Positions 30,279-39,335 of a DNA stretch of 46,859 nucleotides are shown here, piece after piece. The notes beneath the pieces were generated by a model that was given only the letters and a program-made list of their open reading frames with translations, was not told the origin of the DNA and did no database searches. The stretch lies in IMG/VR virus record IMGVR_UViG_3300032731_000599, positions 1-46,859 of that record. The stretch is one strand, 5' to 3'. The position numbers were made by a program, and so were the translations under genes. This DNA comes from a virus. Positions within the stretch are counted from its first letter, which is position 1, and each line of letters begins with the position of its first letter.

Positions 30279-32225
30279 ATGGAAAAAGTAGAATATAAAA
30301 ACCCTGTTAATTATAATGAAAAAGAAATAGCTTATAGGGGCGAATTGATTAAGAAATTGAATAGAGCCAATAATCAAAGAATTGCGAGTTATGTAGAGTT
30401 AGATGATATGAATTATTTAGAATATCATTCCCGAAATAAGAAAGCTGCTAATTCTTATATTCCACCCAAAAAAGATATAGAAGATACTCGCATTGTTACA
30501 GGCATCACTCACGAGAAGGAGTTGAGTTTGCTTTCCTCGATGTTACAATATAATTTTGAAGCTGACATTGAAGCTTTTGACATTAATGATTTGAAGATAG
30601 TTGAGTTAGGCAATACAATGCAGGATTTAATTAAAAAAAGCAGATATATTGAAAGATACGATATAAAACGACCATTGTTTTATAAAGAATTATTTGACCA
30701 AGGAACTATTTTTGTAGAAGAAGATTTTTTAGAAAAAACAATTATTCAGAAAAAGCTTTCAGGGATGGACCCATCTGTGGACCCAACTAAGATTAAGTGG
30801 ACCGAAAAGATTGTTTCAAAAACAGGAGAATGTGATTCTCACGTTTTAGATGGGACTCATGTATATTTAGGAAACATAAAAGAATTTTTTATTGAAAAAC
30901 AACCTTATATTTTTACATTAGATAAGATACCTTATTCTTCTGCTGAACGTAAATATGGCAAATGGAAACGCTGGGAATATGTTCCAAAGAAAGTTGTACA
31001 TTTTGGTACGACAGAAAAAGTAAGTCAAGATGACGATTGGACTCTTTTAGAAACTGAAAATGATTTTGTAGAAGAAATTAAATTCCAAGATAAAAATGGC
31101 AATGAATATATGATTATGCTTAATGGCGTAATGATGTTACCTATTAAGTTCCCAATGTTATGGGGCAATAATTATAATATTATTAAAGGAGATATAGAGC
31201 CCATTAGTCCTTTCTTTGCTTATTCAAAAAGCATTCCTTCTAAAACTAAAGTTGATCAAGAAGTCTTAGATGAAATGCTTAGGCTAATAATTTTAGAACA
31301 GCAAAAGAGCTTTGCTCCTCCAATGGCTAATAATACAGGGCAAGTGTTGAGTCGTAAAATATTTTTACCAAAAACTATTGTTCCAAATATTGACCCAAAT
31401 GATTTAATGGAAATTGGAGAAAACAAAGGGGCAAGTGTCGCTCAGATTAGAGGATATGAATTATTGAAAAAGATAATTGACCAGAAGTCTACTCAGCCAG
31501 CATTTGGAGGTGAACAAGCAGAAGGCAGACAAACGGCTACTGAAATTACTGAGCTCAAAAAGCAAACGATGATGAAGCTTGGAAATGCTTTAATTGGTGT
31601 TATAAATTTTGAGTGGCAAATGTGCAGGGTTAGATTGCCTAATTTATTGATTAACTGGACGAAAGCTAAAGGAACGGGATTTGATAAAGCTAAAAATGAA
31701 GTAGTCAGTTTATATCGCAAAATAGAAGTTAAGGGCGAAGTTGAAGGAAGAGGGCTTGGAACTAAAGTAATAGAATTTTCTAAGACCCCACGGTCTCCAA
31801 AGCAAGTTCAAGCTGAAGAAATGTTACTTAGCTTAGGTGGCAGTCCAGTTCAAAAGCTATACATAAATCCAGAAAAGTTAAGAAAAACAATAGATTATAA
31901 CTGGCAGATAAATATAACACCTGTTGAGAAAGATACCGATGAGCTTCAAAAGGCTATGTGGTTCCAAAAGATAGAAGGATTGTTAAGCTTATTTGGACCA
32001 GATTCATTGAACATGGAGTATCTAAAGTATAGGAGTGCTGTTACATTACAGGAAGATTTTGATAAATTATTTATCTCAGGGGTTCCTGCTGCTCCAGCTA
32101 TGGCTGAGGAGCGTAGACCTAATCCTAGTGTAGAAAGCCCTGACAAAGCTAATGAAAAGATGTCTAGGGGTGTTACAGCTCCAGTAAAAAATCGTCAGCC
32201 TAGTATTAACAAAATGGAAAGATGA
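30279..32225 (+). CDS. Portal protein
   Basis: This 648-residue protein follows the terminase at once. The central region (ISPFFAYSKSIPSKTKVDQE, then EMLRLIILEQQKS) and the helical stretch (GEQAEGRQTATEITELKKQT) have the pattern of podovirus-type portals. The length agrees with P22-like portals (about 700 residues). Twelve copies should form the ring that joins head, DNA motor and tail. It overlaps the next gene by 4 bp (ATGA). Confidence 0.85.
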   Translation: MEKVEYKNPVNYNEKEIAYRGELIKKLNRANNQRIASYVELDDMNYLEYHSRNKKAANSYIPPKKDIEDTRIVTGITHEKELSLLSSMLQYNFEADIEAFDINDLKIVELGNTMQDLIKKSRYIERYDIKRPLFYKELFDQGTIFVEEDFLEKTIIQKKLSGMDPSVDPTKIKWTEKIVSKTGECDSHVLDGTHVYLGNIKEFFIEKQPYIFTLDKIPYSSAERKYGKWKRWEYVPKKVVHFGTTEKVSQDDDWTLLETENDFVEEIKFQDKNGNEYMIMLNGVMMLPIKFPMLWGNNYNIIKGDIEPISPFFAYSKSIPSKTKVDQEVLDEMLRLIILEQQKSFAPPMANNTGQVLSRKIFLPKTIVPNIDPNDLMEIGENKGASVAQIRGYELLKKIIDQKSTQPAFGGEQAEGRQTATEITELKKQTMMKLGNALIGVINFEWQMCRVRLPNLLINWTKAKGTGFDKAKNEVVSLYRKIEVKGEVEGRGLGTKVIEFSKTPRSPKQVQAEEMLLSLGGSPVQKLYINPEKLRKTIDYNWQINITPVEKDTDELQKAMWFQKIEGLLSLFGPDSLNMEYLKYRSAVTLQEDFDKLFISGVPAAPAMAEERRPNPSVESPDKANEKMSRGVTAPVKNRQPSINKMER

Positions 32226-32542
32226 AATTAAAATTTTTAAAGAAATTCAAAGCAAAAGAAGTAAATTATATAGATAAAATGTCTAAAGAGAAAGCTGGTC
32301 AATTTTTTTCTAACTGCAATTCTCTGTTATATAATAAGACATTAAAACTAATAATTGAAAAATTAAGTCAAGATCAGAGTACTTTTGCTACAAGACAAGC
32401 TGGAAATTGGGAAAGTGTTTTGATAGCTAGAGGAGGCATTAATACATTATTTTTACTAGAAGAAGAGATAGAGAAATATGCTGCTTGCTATAAAGATGAA
32501 GTAAAAGCTAAAGAAGTCTTTGATAAATTTTCTATAATTTAA
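32222..32542 (+). CDS. Hypothetical head-module protein, 106 aa
   Basis: It begins MKLKFLKKFKAKEVNYIDKM, is helical and ends in an acidic/basic alternating region. It is translationally coupled to the portal (ATGA). A head-to-tail adaptor or portal-accessory role fits the position, but no motif supports it. Confidence 0.6.
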   Translation: MKLKFLKKFKAKEVNYIDKMSKEKAGQFFSNCNSLLYNKTLKLIIEKLSQDQSTFATRQAGNWESVLIARGGINTLFLLEEEIEKYAACYKDEVKAKEVFDKFSII

Positions 32543-32560
32543 AGGTCGTATTAATTAAGT

Positions 32561-32591
32561 GGTTTTTCAGGCTCCGGAACCTGTAAAAACC
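32561..32591 (+). promoter_or_regulatory. Strong hairpin before the scaffold-like gene
   Basis: GGTTTTTCAGG (32561-32571) pairs with CCTGTAAAAACC (32580-32591) with one bulged T and an 8-nt loop, 17 bp before the ATG at 32608. No U run follows immediately. It is likely a regulatory or stabilising structure at the boundary between portal and head-assembly genes. Confidence 0.6.
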
Positions 32592-32607
32592 GTGTTAAAA
32601 ATCACTT

Positions 32608-33216
32608 ATGACAGAATACAAAAAGTTTACCAACGAAGATGGCGAAGAAGTTGAAGGTCTTTCTAAGGAAGAATTTGAAGCTGAAGCGCAAAAGCAAAAG
32701 GAAGAATTTGAGACGAAAGAAACAGAGTTAAATGAAACAATTAAGAAATTTGAAGCTAAAGATTTAAATTTCAAGGCTCTAAGAGGAAAGAGTAAGGAAG
32801 AAAGAGAAACATTTTTAGAAAAGTTAGATGAGAAAGACAAGAAGTTCTTTCTAGCTAATGAAGAAAATTCTGCAAGAATCGATGAAATTAATTCTAATCG
32901 TACTCAAGAAAATCAAGACATTGCTGTTGCATCTTTATGTGGCGATGATGAAGAATTAGTTAAAAAGGTTTTAGCTAACCTTGAACTATTAAATGTTGAA
33001 CCAAAAACAAAGAAAGAAATGGTTGACAAAGTTACTAAAGCTTACAATATGTCCGTAGATGTTAAAGACAGAAACCCAGTTTTAGGGGTGTCTAGATCAA
33101 CAAACGAAGGAGATATTGTAAGTAAAAACAAGAAACCAATGTCAGCTGAAGTCAAAGAAATTGGTAAAAAAATGGGTATAAGTGAAGAGGATATAAAAAA
33201 GTATGGAAACAAATAA
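32608..33216 (+). CDS. Putative scaffolding protein
   Basis: This 202-residue protein is very rich in Glu and Lys with long helices (LSKEEFEAEAQKQKEEFETK) and no hydrophobic core, the usual look of a phage scaffolding protein. Its place between portal and capsid genes is also typical. It overlaps the next gene by 14 bp. No protease is encoded next to it, so the scaffold is presumably released intact or cut by a host enzyme. Confidence 0.65.
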   Translation: MTEYKKFTNEDGEEVEGLSKEEFEAEAQKQKEEFETKETELNETIKKFEAKDLNFKALRGKSKEERETFLEKLDEKDKKFFLANEENSARIDEINSNRTQENQDIAVASLCGDDEELVKKVLANLELLNVEPKTKKEMVDKVTKAYNMSVDVKDRNPVLGVSRSTNEGDIVSKNKKPMSAEVKEIGKKMGISEEDIKKYGNK

Positions 33217-33652
33217 AGAAGAAAAGAAAGAAAAAACTGTAGAAGTTTCTCAGAAATATCTTGAAGAAATCATGCAAAAGATAGAAAGGTTAGAAGCAAC
33301 TACTTCTAAAGCTCGGTTAGGGACTTACGACGAAAAGCACAGAAAACCAGTTGGCAAGATTTCTGCTATTAGAAAAATTGGCAGTAAATATGTTGTAGGC
33401 TGGAGCGATATGATACAGAATCGGGTTGAACAAAATGTTGTTACTAACAAGTGGGAAGAAATTCAAGAGGTTAATATCTTTTTCATTGATAATACCGAAA
33501 AGAAAATGACTTATAAGCAATGGAAAGATAGATATACTAAAGTTAAATGCGAAGTTGTTTCTGAGACTAAAAATTCTGATGGAAGTGTTAATGTTACTCT
33601 ATTGCTCCCAGAAGGTGAAAAAGTGACTTTAGATGTTAAATTTGTAAACTAA
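33203..33652 (+). CDS. Hypothetical head-module protein, 149 aa
   Basis: The N-terminal 35 residues form a coiled coil (EVSQKYLEEIMQKIERLEAT). The rest is beta-rich (GKISAIRKIGSKYVVGWSDM, VNVTLLLPEGEKVTLDVKF). Overlap with both neighbours places it in the head-assembly operon. A coiled-coil stalk with a beta domain would suit a virion decoration or scaffold-associated protein. Confidence 0.55.
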   Translation: METNKEEKKEKTVEVSQKYLEEIMQKIERLEATTSKARLGTYDEKHRKPVGKISAIRKIGSKYVVGWSDMIQNRVEQNVVTNKWEEIQEVNIFFIDNTEKKMTYKQWKDRYTKVKCEVVSETKNSDGSVNVTLLLPEGEKVTLDVKFVN

Positions 33653-33993
33653 TGTATATTGGAAAAGAAGAGGTATTAACAATTGCAGAAAAGGATTCTA
33701 ATGTTCAAATTTCTTTTAAAGGAAAGAATAAACAGGGGATTGAATTGAATAAAGATTTATATGAGTTGGCTAGAAAGGACAAACCTACTGAGCAAGAACC
33801 AATGGATGCAGTATTTAACAGATTAGCTAAAAAGATATTTGTTGAATTGGCTGACTATGGAATGACTTGTATAGAAATTCAAACATTAGTAAGTCATATT
33901 CAAAACCTTATGCACAATAGACGTGAATTGGTTGTTGGGAAGAAATTTGGAGTAACAAATTCTCGGTTCATTAAACTTAAAGATTTACTTTAA
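33652..33993 (+). CDS. Hypothetical head-module protein, 113 aa
   Basis: The stop and start overlap (TAATG). It begins MYIGKEEVLTIAEKDSNVQI, is mixed alpha/beta and has no membrane segment. Nothing identifies its function. A structured 220-bp intergenic region follows. Confidence 0.55.
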   Translation: MYIGKEEVLTIAEKDSNVQISFKGKNKQGIELNKDLYELARKDKPTEQEPMDAVFNRLAKKIFVELADYGMTCIEIQTLVSHIQNLMHNRRELVVGKKFGVTNSRFIKLKDLL

Positions 33994-34004
33994 TTCTGAA
34001 ATAA

Positions 34005-34148
34005 TGTCTATAAGCGATAAAGGTTTATAGACATGCTTCAGCATTCAAGTTTATCTATTTACTAAAGGATTTTTCTTTTAGCAAGCAGATTAAGCTTTGT
34101 AAACAATCATCTCTTTTTGGTGGAGAAACCACCTTAAAAACTAAAGAG
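34005..34148 (+). promoter_or_regulatory. Structured intergenic region upstream of decoration/capsid genes
   Basis: The stretch 33994-34214 contains no gene. It has a perfect 9-bp hairpin (TGTCTATAA / TTATAGACA, 34005-34033) whose 11-nt loop GCGATAAAGGT recurs exactly in a hairpin at 37087-37111. A second nested structure has an inner GGTGG-AGAAA-CCACC (34119-34133) and outer CTCTTT / AAAGAG arms (34111-34116, 34143-34148). It immediately precedes the most highly expressed virion genes, so mRNA processing, stability or translation control is likely. Confidence 0.65.
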
Positions 34149-34214
34149 ATTATCTAATAGACTTTTGAAAAGAAATTGCAAGTTTATTAGTCGAAAATTT
34201 GTTCTTTTTAAAAG

Positions 34215-34652
34215 ATGGTAATTTCAAACAAATATATGAGATGGATTAAAGGAAAAACTATTTGTAAGAAATTCCCCAAAACCGCTTCTGAAGTCTTCAC
34301 CAAAGGAGATATGGTTAAGTTAGTTAGTGGTTACATAACAAGTGTTGATTCTACAAGTGTTGAAGCTCTTGGTATAATTAAAGAGTCGGTTGCTACAACT
34401 GATGATGATTATGCTTCTACTACCGATGTGATGGTAGAAATTCCCAACGAGCCAAACTGCGTATTTGAATCTACTGTTGTAACCGCATTAGCTGCAACCG
34501 ATGTTGGCAACGTCTTAGATTTTAGCACTGATGCTATTATCAATGAAGCTGCTAATACTTATGGACCAGTTACTTGCGTTAAGTATATTAGTGCAACTAA
34601 AGGTTGGTTCTATCTCAATGGCTTTGAAGGTTATAGAATGGCTAAATCTTAG
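34215..34652 (+). CDS. Putative capsid decoration protein
   Basis: This 145-residue beta-rich protein (TKGDMVKLVSGYITSVDSTS, ESTVVTALAATDVGN) resembles the small decoration/stabilising proteins (DUF2190-like) encoded just before or after major capsid genes. The role is to strengthen the capsid shell. The position 3 bp before the capsid gene is the main support. Confidence 0.65.
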   Translation: MVISNKYMRWIKGKTICKKFPKTASEVFTKGDMVKLVSGYITSVDSTSVEALGIIKESVATTDDDYASTTDVMVEIPNEPNCVFESTVVTALAATDVGNVLDFSTDAIINEAANTYGPVTCVKYISATKGWFYLNGFEGYRMAKS

Positions 34653-34655
34653 TAT

Positions 34656-35672
34656 ATGGAATTAAATTCAGTAAGCCAATCAGATTTTACTAGATTAGCG
34701 TTAATGATTTGGGAGAAGTCAAAAGCTTCTGTTTCAAACATTATGCGTACATCTGGTTTATTTAAGATTGAATCTATTCCAAAAGGAACCGGAGATACAA
34801 GGGAATATTCTGAAATTGACCTGAACGAATATGCGTTAAATAAGGACGAAAGTGATGATGCTGCCAGAGCTTCTGCTCAACAGGGTTATAAGAAAACTAT
34901 GACTGCTGTTACAAGAGGTATGGATATCGGTATCAGTAAAGTTATGAGAGATAGGAATAAATATCCTGAAGTTATTTCTAAACTTACCAACCTTGGTAAG
35001 TTGCCAGATAACAGATTGGATTTAGACCTTACTCATAGGCTTACTTTCGGAACAGCTACTACTTACACCGATATGGACGGAAAATCTGTCAGTATTGATT
35101 TAGGTGATGATTTACAGTTGTTTTACTCTGAACATTTGCTTTTAGGAGCAGATGGCGGAGGAAGTTCAACTACTTATAGGAATCGTTTAGCAAATAATCC
35201 TAGTCTTTCTAAAGGTTCTTTAGAAGGAATGGAAAGATTAGTTGCTGAGGAAACCTATAATTATCACGGTGAACTTATGGCTGAAACCCCATTTGACGTA
35301 TTGTGGACAGGACCAGACCCTAACACTGTAAATACTGCTCAAGAATATCTTAAGAGTACTGCTGACCCAGAAGGAGCTCATTCGGGAACATTTAATGGCT
35401 ATGCCTCTAAGTATAGACATTTAATAATTCCTCGTTTAGCTACCGATGCTTCTGGTGGACCAGATACTGATAAAAGATATTACTGGGGAATTGCTTCCAC
35501 TTCTCATTCAACTGCTCATTTGGGCATTTGGAACGAAACTTATCTTTTAACTCCTACTGAGTTAGGAAAAGATTCTACTGAGGATTGGAACTACGGTGCT
35601 AGAAATGACTACGGAATCTGTATTGTTTCTGGCTCATTCATTAAAATGAGCTCGGGTGATGGTGCTGCATAG
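34656..35672 (+). CDS. Putative major capsid protein (HK97-fold)
   Basis: This 338-residue protein lies in the usual position after scaffold and decoration genes. It has an N-terminal helical part, a spine-like central region (KKTMTAVTRGMDIGISKVMR) and a Ser/Gly/Thr-rich middle that could be the E-loop or an insertion. The end (NYGARNDYGICIVSGSFIKM) resembles the close of Mu-type capsid subunits. The length is on the short side of normal. Structural-fold prediction is needed to be sure. Confidence 0.7.
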   Translation: MELNSVSQSDFTRLALMIWEKSKASVSNIMRTSGLFKIESIPKGTGDTREYSEIDLNEYALNKDESDDAARASAQQGYKKTMTAVTRGMDIGISKVMRDRNKYPEVISKLTNLGKLPDNRLDLDLTHRLTFGTATTYTDMDGKSVSIDLGDDLQLFYSEHLLLGADGGGSSTTYRNRLANNPSLSKGSLEGMERLVAEETYNYHGELMAETPFDVLWTGPDPNTVNTAQEYLKSTADPEGAHSGTFNGYASKYRHLIIPRLATDASGGPDTDKRYYWGIASTSHSTAHLGIWNETYLLTPTELGKDSTEDWNYGARNDYGICIVSGSFIKMSSGDGAA

Positions 35673-35797
35673 ACTTCAATCTAAAGTCCTAAATTAAAAT
35701 TAGGCACACATATAAACTTTTAACTTATGAGGAACTATTAGTCATAGTTCTCTAGGTCGGTGGTGGAGTTAAAAGACACATTAAAATAATTTAATTT
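35673..35797 (+). promoter_or_regulatory. Structured intergenic region after the capsid gene
   Basis: No frame is present. A multi-part structure is visible: outer arms CTTTTAACT (35717-35725) and AGTTAAAAG (35767-35775), and an inner hairpin GAACTAT-TAGTC-ATAGTTC (35732-35750). A smaller CCTAA / TTAGG hairpin lies near 35690. It sits between two abundant virion proteins and may adjust mRNA stability or partial termination. Confidence 0.55.
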
Positions 35798-36799
35798 ATG
35801 AGTAATTATAATCCCAATGTAGGTTATGGTCAAAGCTTGATAAACTTTGCTCGTACTATATGTCCTACTTTTGGAAACATTTTGGTAGTTATGAACTCAT
35901 CTAATTCAGATGAAGCTAATTATCATAAGGTTCAAGAAACATTCAAACCAGACCCAATGGGTTTAGTCAGATTCTATACTACTCTTGATGCAGCTTATGA
36001 TGCTGCTGAAAGTAACAATAATGATATTATTTTACTTGATGCTAATAGCTCTCATAGTGTAGCTGTTGGTGGTTTAGCTGTTAGTAAAAGTAGAATTCAT
36101 TTTGTTGGTATGGATGGTGGAGGTAGATACCTTCAACAAGGTTCTAAAGTTCAAAGTACTGCTGGAACTGCAGCGGTTTATGTAATAAAGAACACTGGAA
36201 CTAGAAATACTTTCAGGAATATCAAGTTTATTCAAACTGATGATGAAGCTACTTCACTCACTTGTTTCCAAGAAGGTGGAGAAGGAACATACTTTGAAAA
36301 TTGTTCATTCACTTTTGGTGATGTAGATAATCTTGACCAAACAGATGCCTATGACTTTGTTCATGGTGGTGATTCTGTAACAATGAAAGAGTGTACATTC
36401 GGTAATGATACTTTATTAACTTCAGCTGGTAGAGCAGTAATGGCTATTGACACTGTAACATCTGGTCAGCCATTTAAGAACAACGTCTTTAAAGATTGTC
36501 TTTGGATGACTGCTACAAGTTCAACAGACCTAAGTTTCATTAGAGTATTAGCTACTTCAGATGTAAACTTTGGAAATGTGTTTATTAATTCTATTATGAT
36601 GAATGCACTTATAGATTCAAATAGTGCTGCTGCTACTGATGATGCTGTTGATTCAGTGTCTGGTTTAGTTGCTGGTAATTTACTTTTTGTAAATCCTTCT
36701 ACTAATGCAACAAAATTTTGTTCAGATGTAACAGACCAAGTGCAAGTTGTCGGTCCTACCACTAATGCTGCTGCTGGATTATCTAAGACACCAGCATAA
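35798..36799 (+). CDS. Beta-helix virion structural protein
   Basis: This 333-residue protein has the repetitive short-strand pattern of a right-handed parallel beta-helix in its middle (VIKNTGTRNTFRNIKFIQTD, FENCSFTFGDVDNLDQ, FKNNVFKDCLWMTATSS). It begins MSNYNPNVGYGQSLINFART. Proteins of this kind next to capsid genes are often capsid spikes, decoration trimers or a second shell component. Composition is Asn/Thr/Ser-rich like other virion proteins here. Confidence 0.65.
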   Translation: MSNYNPNVGYGQSLINFARTICPTFGNILVVMNSSNSDEANYHKVQETFKPDPMGLVRFYTTLDAAYDAAESNNNDIILLDANSSHSVAVGGLAVSKSRIHFVGMDGGGRYLQQGSKVQSTAGTAAVYVIKNTGTRNTFRNIKFIQTDDEATSLTCFQEGGEGTYFENCSFTFGDVDNLDQTDAYDFVHGGDSVTMKECTFGNDTLLTSAGRAVMAIDTVTSGQPFKNNVFKDCLWMTATSSTDLSFIRVLATSDVNFGNVFINSIMMNALIDSNSAAATDDAVDSVSGLVAGNLLFVNPSTNATKFCSDVTDQVQVVGPTTNAAAGLSKTPA

Positions 36800-36810
36800 A
36801 CCATTGATAT

Positions 36811-37074
36811 ATGACAAAAAAGATAGATAAAAAAGTAGTTAAGAAAGTAGTTAAACCAGTGCTAAAACCTAAGGTTAAAAAGGTTGTAAAACCTGTTGAA
36901 CCTAAGATTAAGCCAATAGTAGAACCTAAGGTTCCTGCTATTAAAAGCGAAAGCTATCGTGATATCAAAATTCTCTCTATTAGTAAGAGAGAAGATGGTG
37001 CTTACAATGTAGCTTTAGCTAATGGCACAACCACTATTCTTAATGAAGAACAGTATGCGCAGGATGTAAAATAA
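36811..37074 (+). CDS. Lys/Pro-rich small virion-module protein, 87 aa
   Basis: The first 50 residues are a low-complexity Lys-Val-Pro repeat (KKVVKPVLKPKVKKVV), highly positive. The last 37 residues form a small beta domain (IKILSISKREDGAYNVALAN). A basic tail plus a small domain suits a protein that contacts packaged DNA or the inner capsid. This is inference. Confidence 0.6.
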   Translation: MTKKIDKKVVKKVVKPVLKPKVKKVVKPVEPKIKPIVEPKVPAIKSESYRDIKILSISKREDGAYNVALANGTTTILNEEQYAQDVK

Positions 37075-37086
37075 TCTCTGATAGAG

Positions 37087-37111
37087 CTAATGAGCGATAA
37101 AGGTTCATTAG
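37087..37111 (+). promoter_or_regulatory. Hairpin with the shared 11-nt loop
   Basis: CTAATGA (37087-37093) and TCATTAG (37105-37111) enclose GCGATAAAGGT, the same 11 nt found in the hairpin loop at 34014-34024. The stems differ in sequence but both are perfectly paired, so the structure rather than the stem sequence is conserved. It lies between two structural genes. Confidence 0.7.
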
Positions 37112-37148
37112 TTCGCTTGAGGGATTTAATTAAACTAAATAAAAATCT

Positions 37149-37571
37149 ATGGGAAAAGAACAATTTTCTTACGAAGCGTTTGATGGCGTAACTTTAACTG
37201 CTTTATTTACAGGTAATCAAAAAGTGCTTGATTGTAAGTACTTACCAGCATTGCATTTAGAGTGGAGCTATACCCCCAAAACAGGTCAAACTAATAGGGT
37301 CGTTTACATTTATGTTGAAGTCAGTAATGACGGAGGCACAACTTATTATCCTATTACCACAAAGGCAAATCTTCCTACTACCATTAAGGTGTATGATGCT
37401 TTATCTATTACATTTCCAGGAGATTCAACATCTACTGGAGGAACAGCATACACTGGCTATGACGATATGACCGTTGTAGGAGATAAGGTTAGAATTTCCG
37501 TAAAGGAAAGTGGAACTGCTAACTTTGGAGCATTGACCATGAGGACAGTCGTTTCGAATCCAAATAATTAA
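37149..37571 (+). CDS. Structural protein, 140 aa
   Basis: Beta-rich Thr/Tyr-rich protein (YIYVEVSNDGGTTYYPITTK) with no recognised family. The sandwich-like pattern suggests a small virion component such as a tail or head accessory protein. It is placed between the Lys/Pro-rich gene and the first exported fibre-like protein. Confidence 0.6.
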   Translation: MGKEQFSYEAFDGVTLTALFTGNQKVLDCKYLPALHLEWSYTPKTGQTNRVVYIYVEVSNDGGTTYYPITTKANLPTTIKVYDALSITFPGDSTSTGGTAYTGYDDMTVVGDKVRISVKESGTANFGALTMRTVVSNPNN

Positions 37572-37590
37572 ATAATTTAATATTTTACTT

Positions 37591-39321
37591 ATGAAAAAGA
37601 AATTACTATTTTTGTTTCTAGCATTAGTACTTATTTTTGGCATTACTAAAGTCGATGCCCAAAATCTTATTAGTGGTTTCTCTAGTGGTAATGTTATCAC
37701 TAGTTTATGGGAATATAAGAATACTTATATCGTTCCATTTGAAACCTTAGATATTGGAGCTACTGGCGATAGAATACCAAATATCTATGCTACTAACATG
37801 AACACAAACACAATAACAATAAACACAGCTTCAGAAGGAAAGCTGACTATTGACGTAACTGACCCTGAGGCTTTTTTAACTCGCAGAGATGCTGATGCTG
37901 GTGATTTAGTTGTCTTTGATACGACCAATTTTGACATAGGGTTCTTTGGTGGTGCAGAATTTAGCCCAACAACAGTACCTTCTACGGCTATACTGATTGA
38001 CCAAAATTATAATCATATATCACTTGATATAGATAGCGAAGCAACTTCAGCTACTGTTCTCAATATAGCTGCTGCGAATACTTCAGGCGACTTATTCAAG
38101 ATACTAAACACCTCTGAAATGCTTGCTCTTGATTATTTGGGCAACTTAGATGTCGCTCAAGATGTAGATGTAGGAGATGACATATTATTAGCTGATGGTG
38201 CTGTTATAGGAATAGCTGGTAATGAGGTTATAACTTGGAATGCTGCTGGTTCAATAAACTTCACAGGGGCTACCGTAGATATAGATGGTGCTTTCACAGC
38301 TGGAAGTGTAGCAAGCGATGCTACTGTTTCAGGAACAACTATTACTGCTTCTACTGGGTTTGCTTTAGGAACTACTGATTGGATTGGAATAACAGGAAAT
38401 GAAATCATTACATTTAATGAAGCAGGCTCAATAAATATCACTGGAGCAACATTTGATGTAGACGGAGCTATGACAGCAGGAACGATAACTTCAGATGCTG
38501 GAGTTTCAGGAACAATACTTTATGCAGGAGATGGAACCGCTGCAGCACCAAGCATAACTTTTACAAGCGATACAGATACAGGGCTTTTTAGATTATCAGC
38601 TGATGAATTAAGTTTAGGTGCTGGTGGCGATGAAGGATTAAGAATAGATTATAACGAATTAGAAGTTCAACCTTTAATGACTTTAGCTGTTGGACCAATA
38701 GAACTTGACGAAGATAGTGGAGCAGTAACTTTGGTTAACTTGCCTGTTAGTGCTACACCTGCTGATAACACTGAAGAAAGCTATTCTTTCGCTATTGATA
38801 GTAATCCTGTTTTAACAGTTTATGGATTAGCTGATAGCTCTGGTGGGACAGATACTCATTCAATAACTATCAACGGTTCAGCTTATATATTAGAACAAGC
38901 AGACGCTTACGCTGATACCGCTACTTATGGTCAATTATGGGTAAATACTGCTACCCCTAATGAATTATACTTTACCACTGATGCAGGAGATGATAGAGAG
39001 ATTGCTTATGCTGGTGGTGCTTTTCACGATGGTTTTTCTGATTTTGTAGCTAACGAGCATATTGATTGGACTTCTGCTTCTGTGGCTTTTTCTACAAGCG
39101 GAAGCGTAGGAACAGGAACGATATCAGCAACAGGGGCAATAACTTCTTCTTTTGCTGGTTCTCTTGGCTGGTCTGTAATAGCAAACACTACCCCTGATAC
39201 GACTTCTTGTACTACAAGTTGTACTACAGCTTGTGTATTTGGTTGGGACGATACAGGGGCTACAATATTAGATTGTGCATCACTTGTGCCAGACAAATGC
39301 GTATGTGCTGGAGCTAATTAG
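37591..39321 (+). CDS. Fibrous protein with N-terminal signal peptide
   Basis: This 576-residue protein starts with a textbook export signal (MKKKLLFLFLALVLIFGITK, predicted cleavage at VDA/QN around residue 23). The body is Ala/Thr/Asp/Gly-rich and beta-structured. It contains an internal duplication (GNEVITWNAAGSINFTGAT and GNEIITFNEAGSINITGAT, about 62 residues apart). The end is Cys-rich (TTSCTTSCTTACVFGW). Such sequences resemble tail-fibre stalks. The signal peptide is unusual for a virion protein and implies export of the product, or a cell-surface role during infection. Confidence 0.7.
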   Translation: MKKKLLFLFLALVLIFGITKVDAQNLISGFSSGNVITSLWEYKNTYIVPFETLDIGATGDRIPNIYATNMNTNTITINTASEGKLTIDVTDPEAFLTRRDADAGDLVVFDTTNFDIGFFGGAEFSPTTVPSTAILIDQNYNHISLDIDSEATSATVLNIAAANTSGDLFKILNTSEMLALDYLGNLDVAQDVDVGDDILLADGAVIGIAGNEVITWNAAGSINFTGATVDIDGAFTAGSVASDATVSGTTITASTGFALGTTDWIGITGNEIITFNEAGSINITGATFDVDGAMTAGTITSDAGVSGTILYAGDGTAAAPSITFTSDTDTGLFRLSADELSLGAGGDEGLRIDYNELEVQPLMTLAVGPIELDEDSGAVTLVNLPVSATPADNTEESYSFAIDSNPVLTVYGLADSSGGTDTHSITINGSAYILEQADAYADTATYGQLWVNTATPNELYFTTDAGDDREIAYAGGAFHDGFSDFVANEHIDWTSASVAFSTSGSVGTGTISATGAITSSFAGSLGWSVIANTTPDTTSCTTSCTTACVFGWDDTGATILDCASLVPDKCVCAGAN

Positions 39322-39335
39322 TAAATAATATATAT

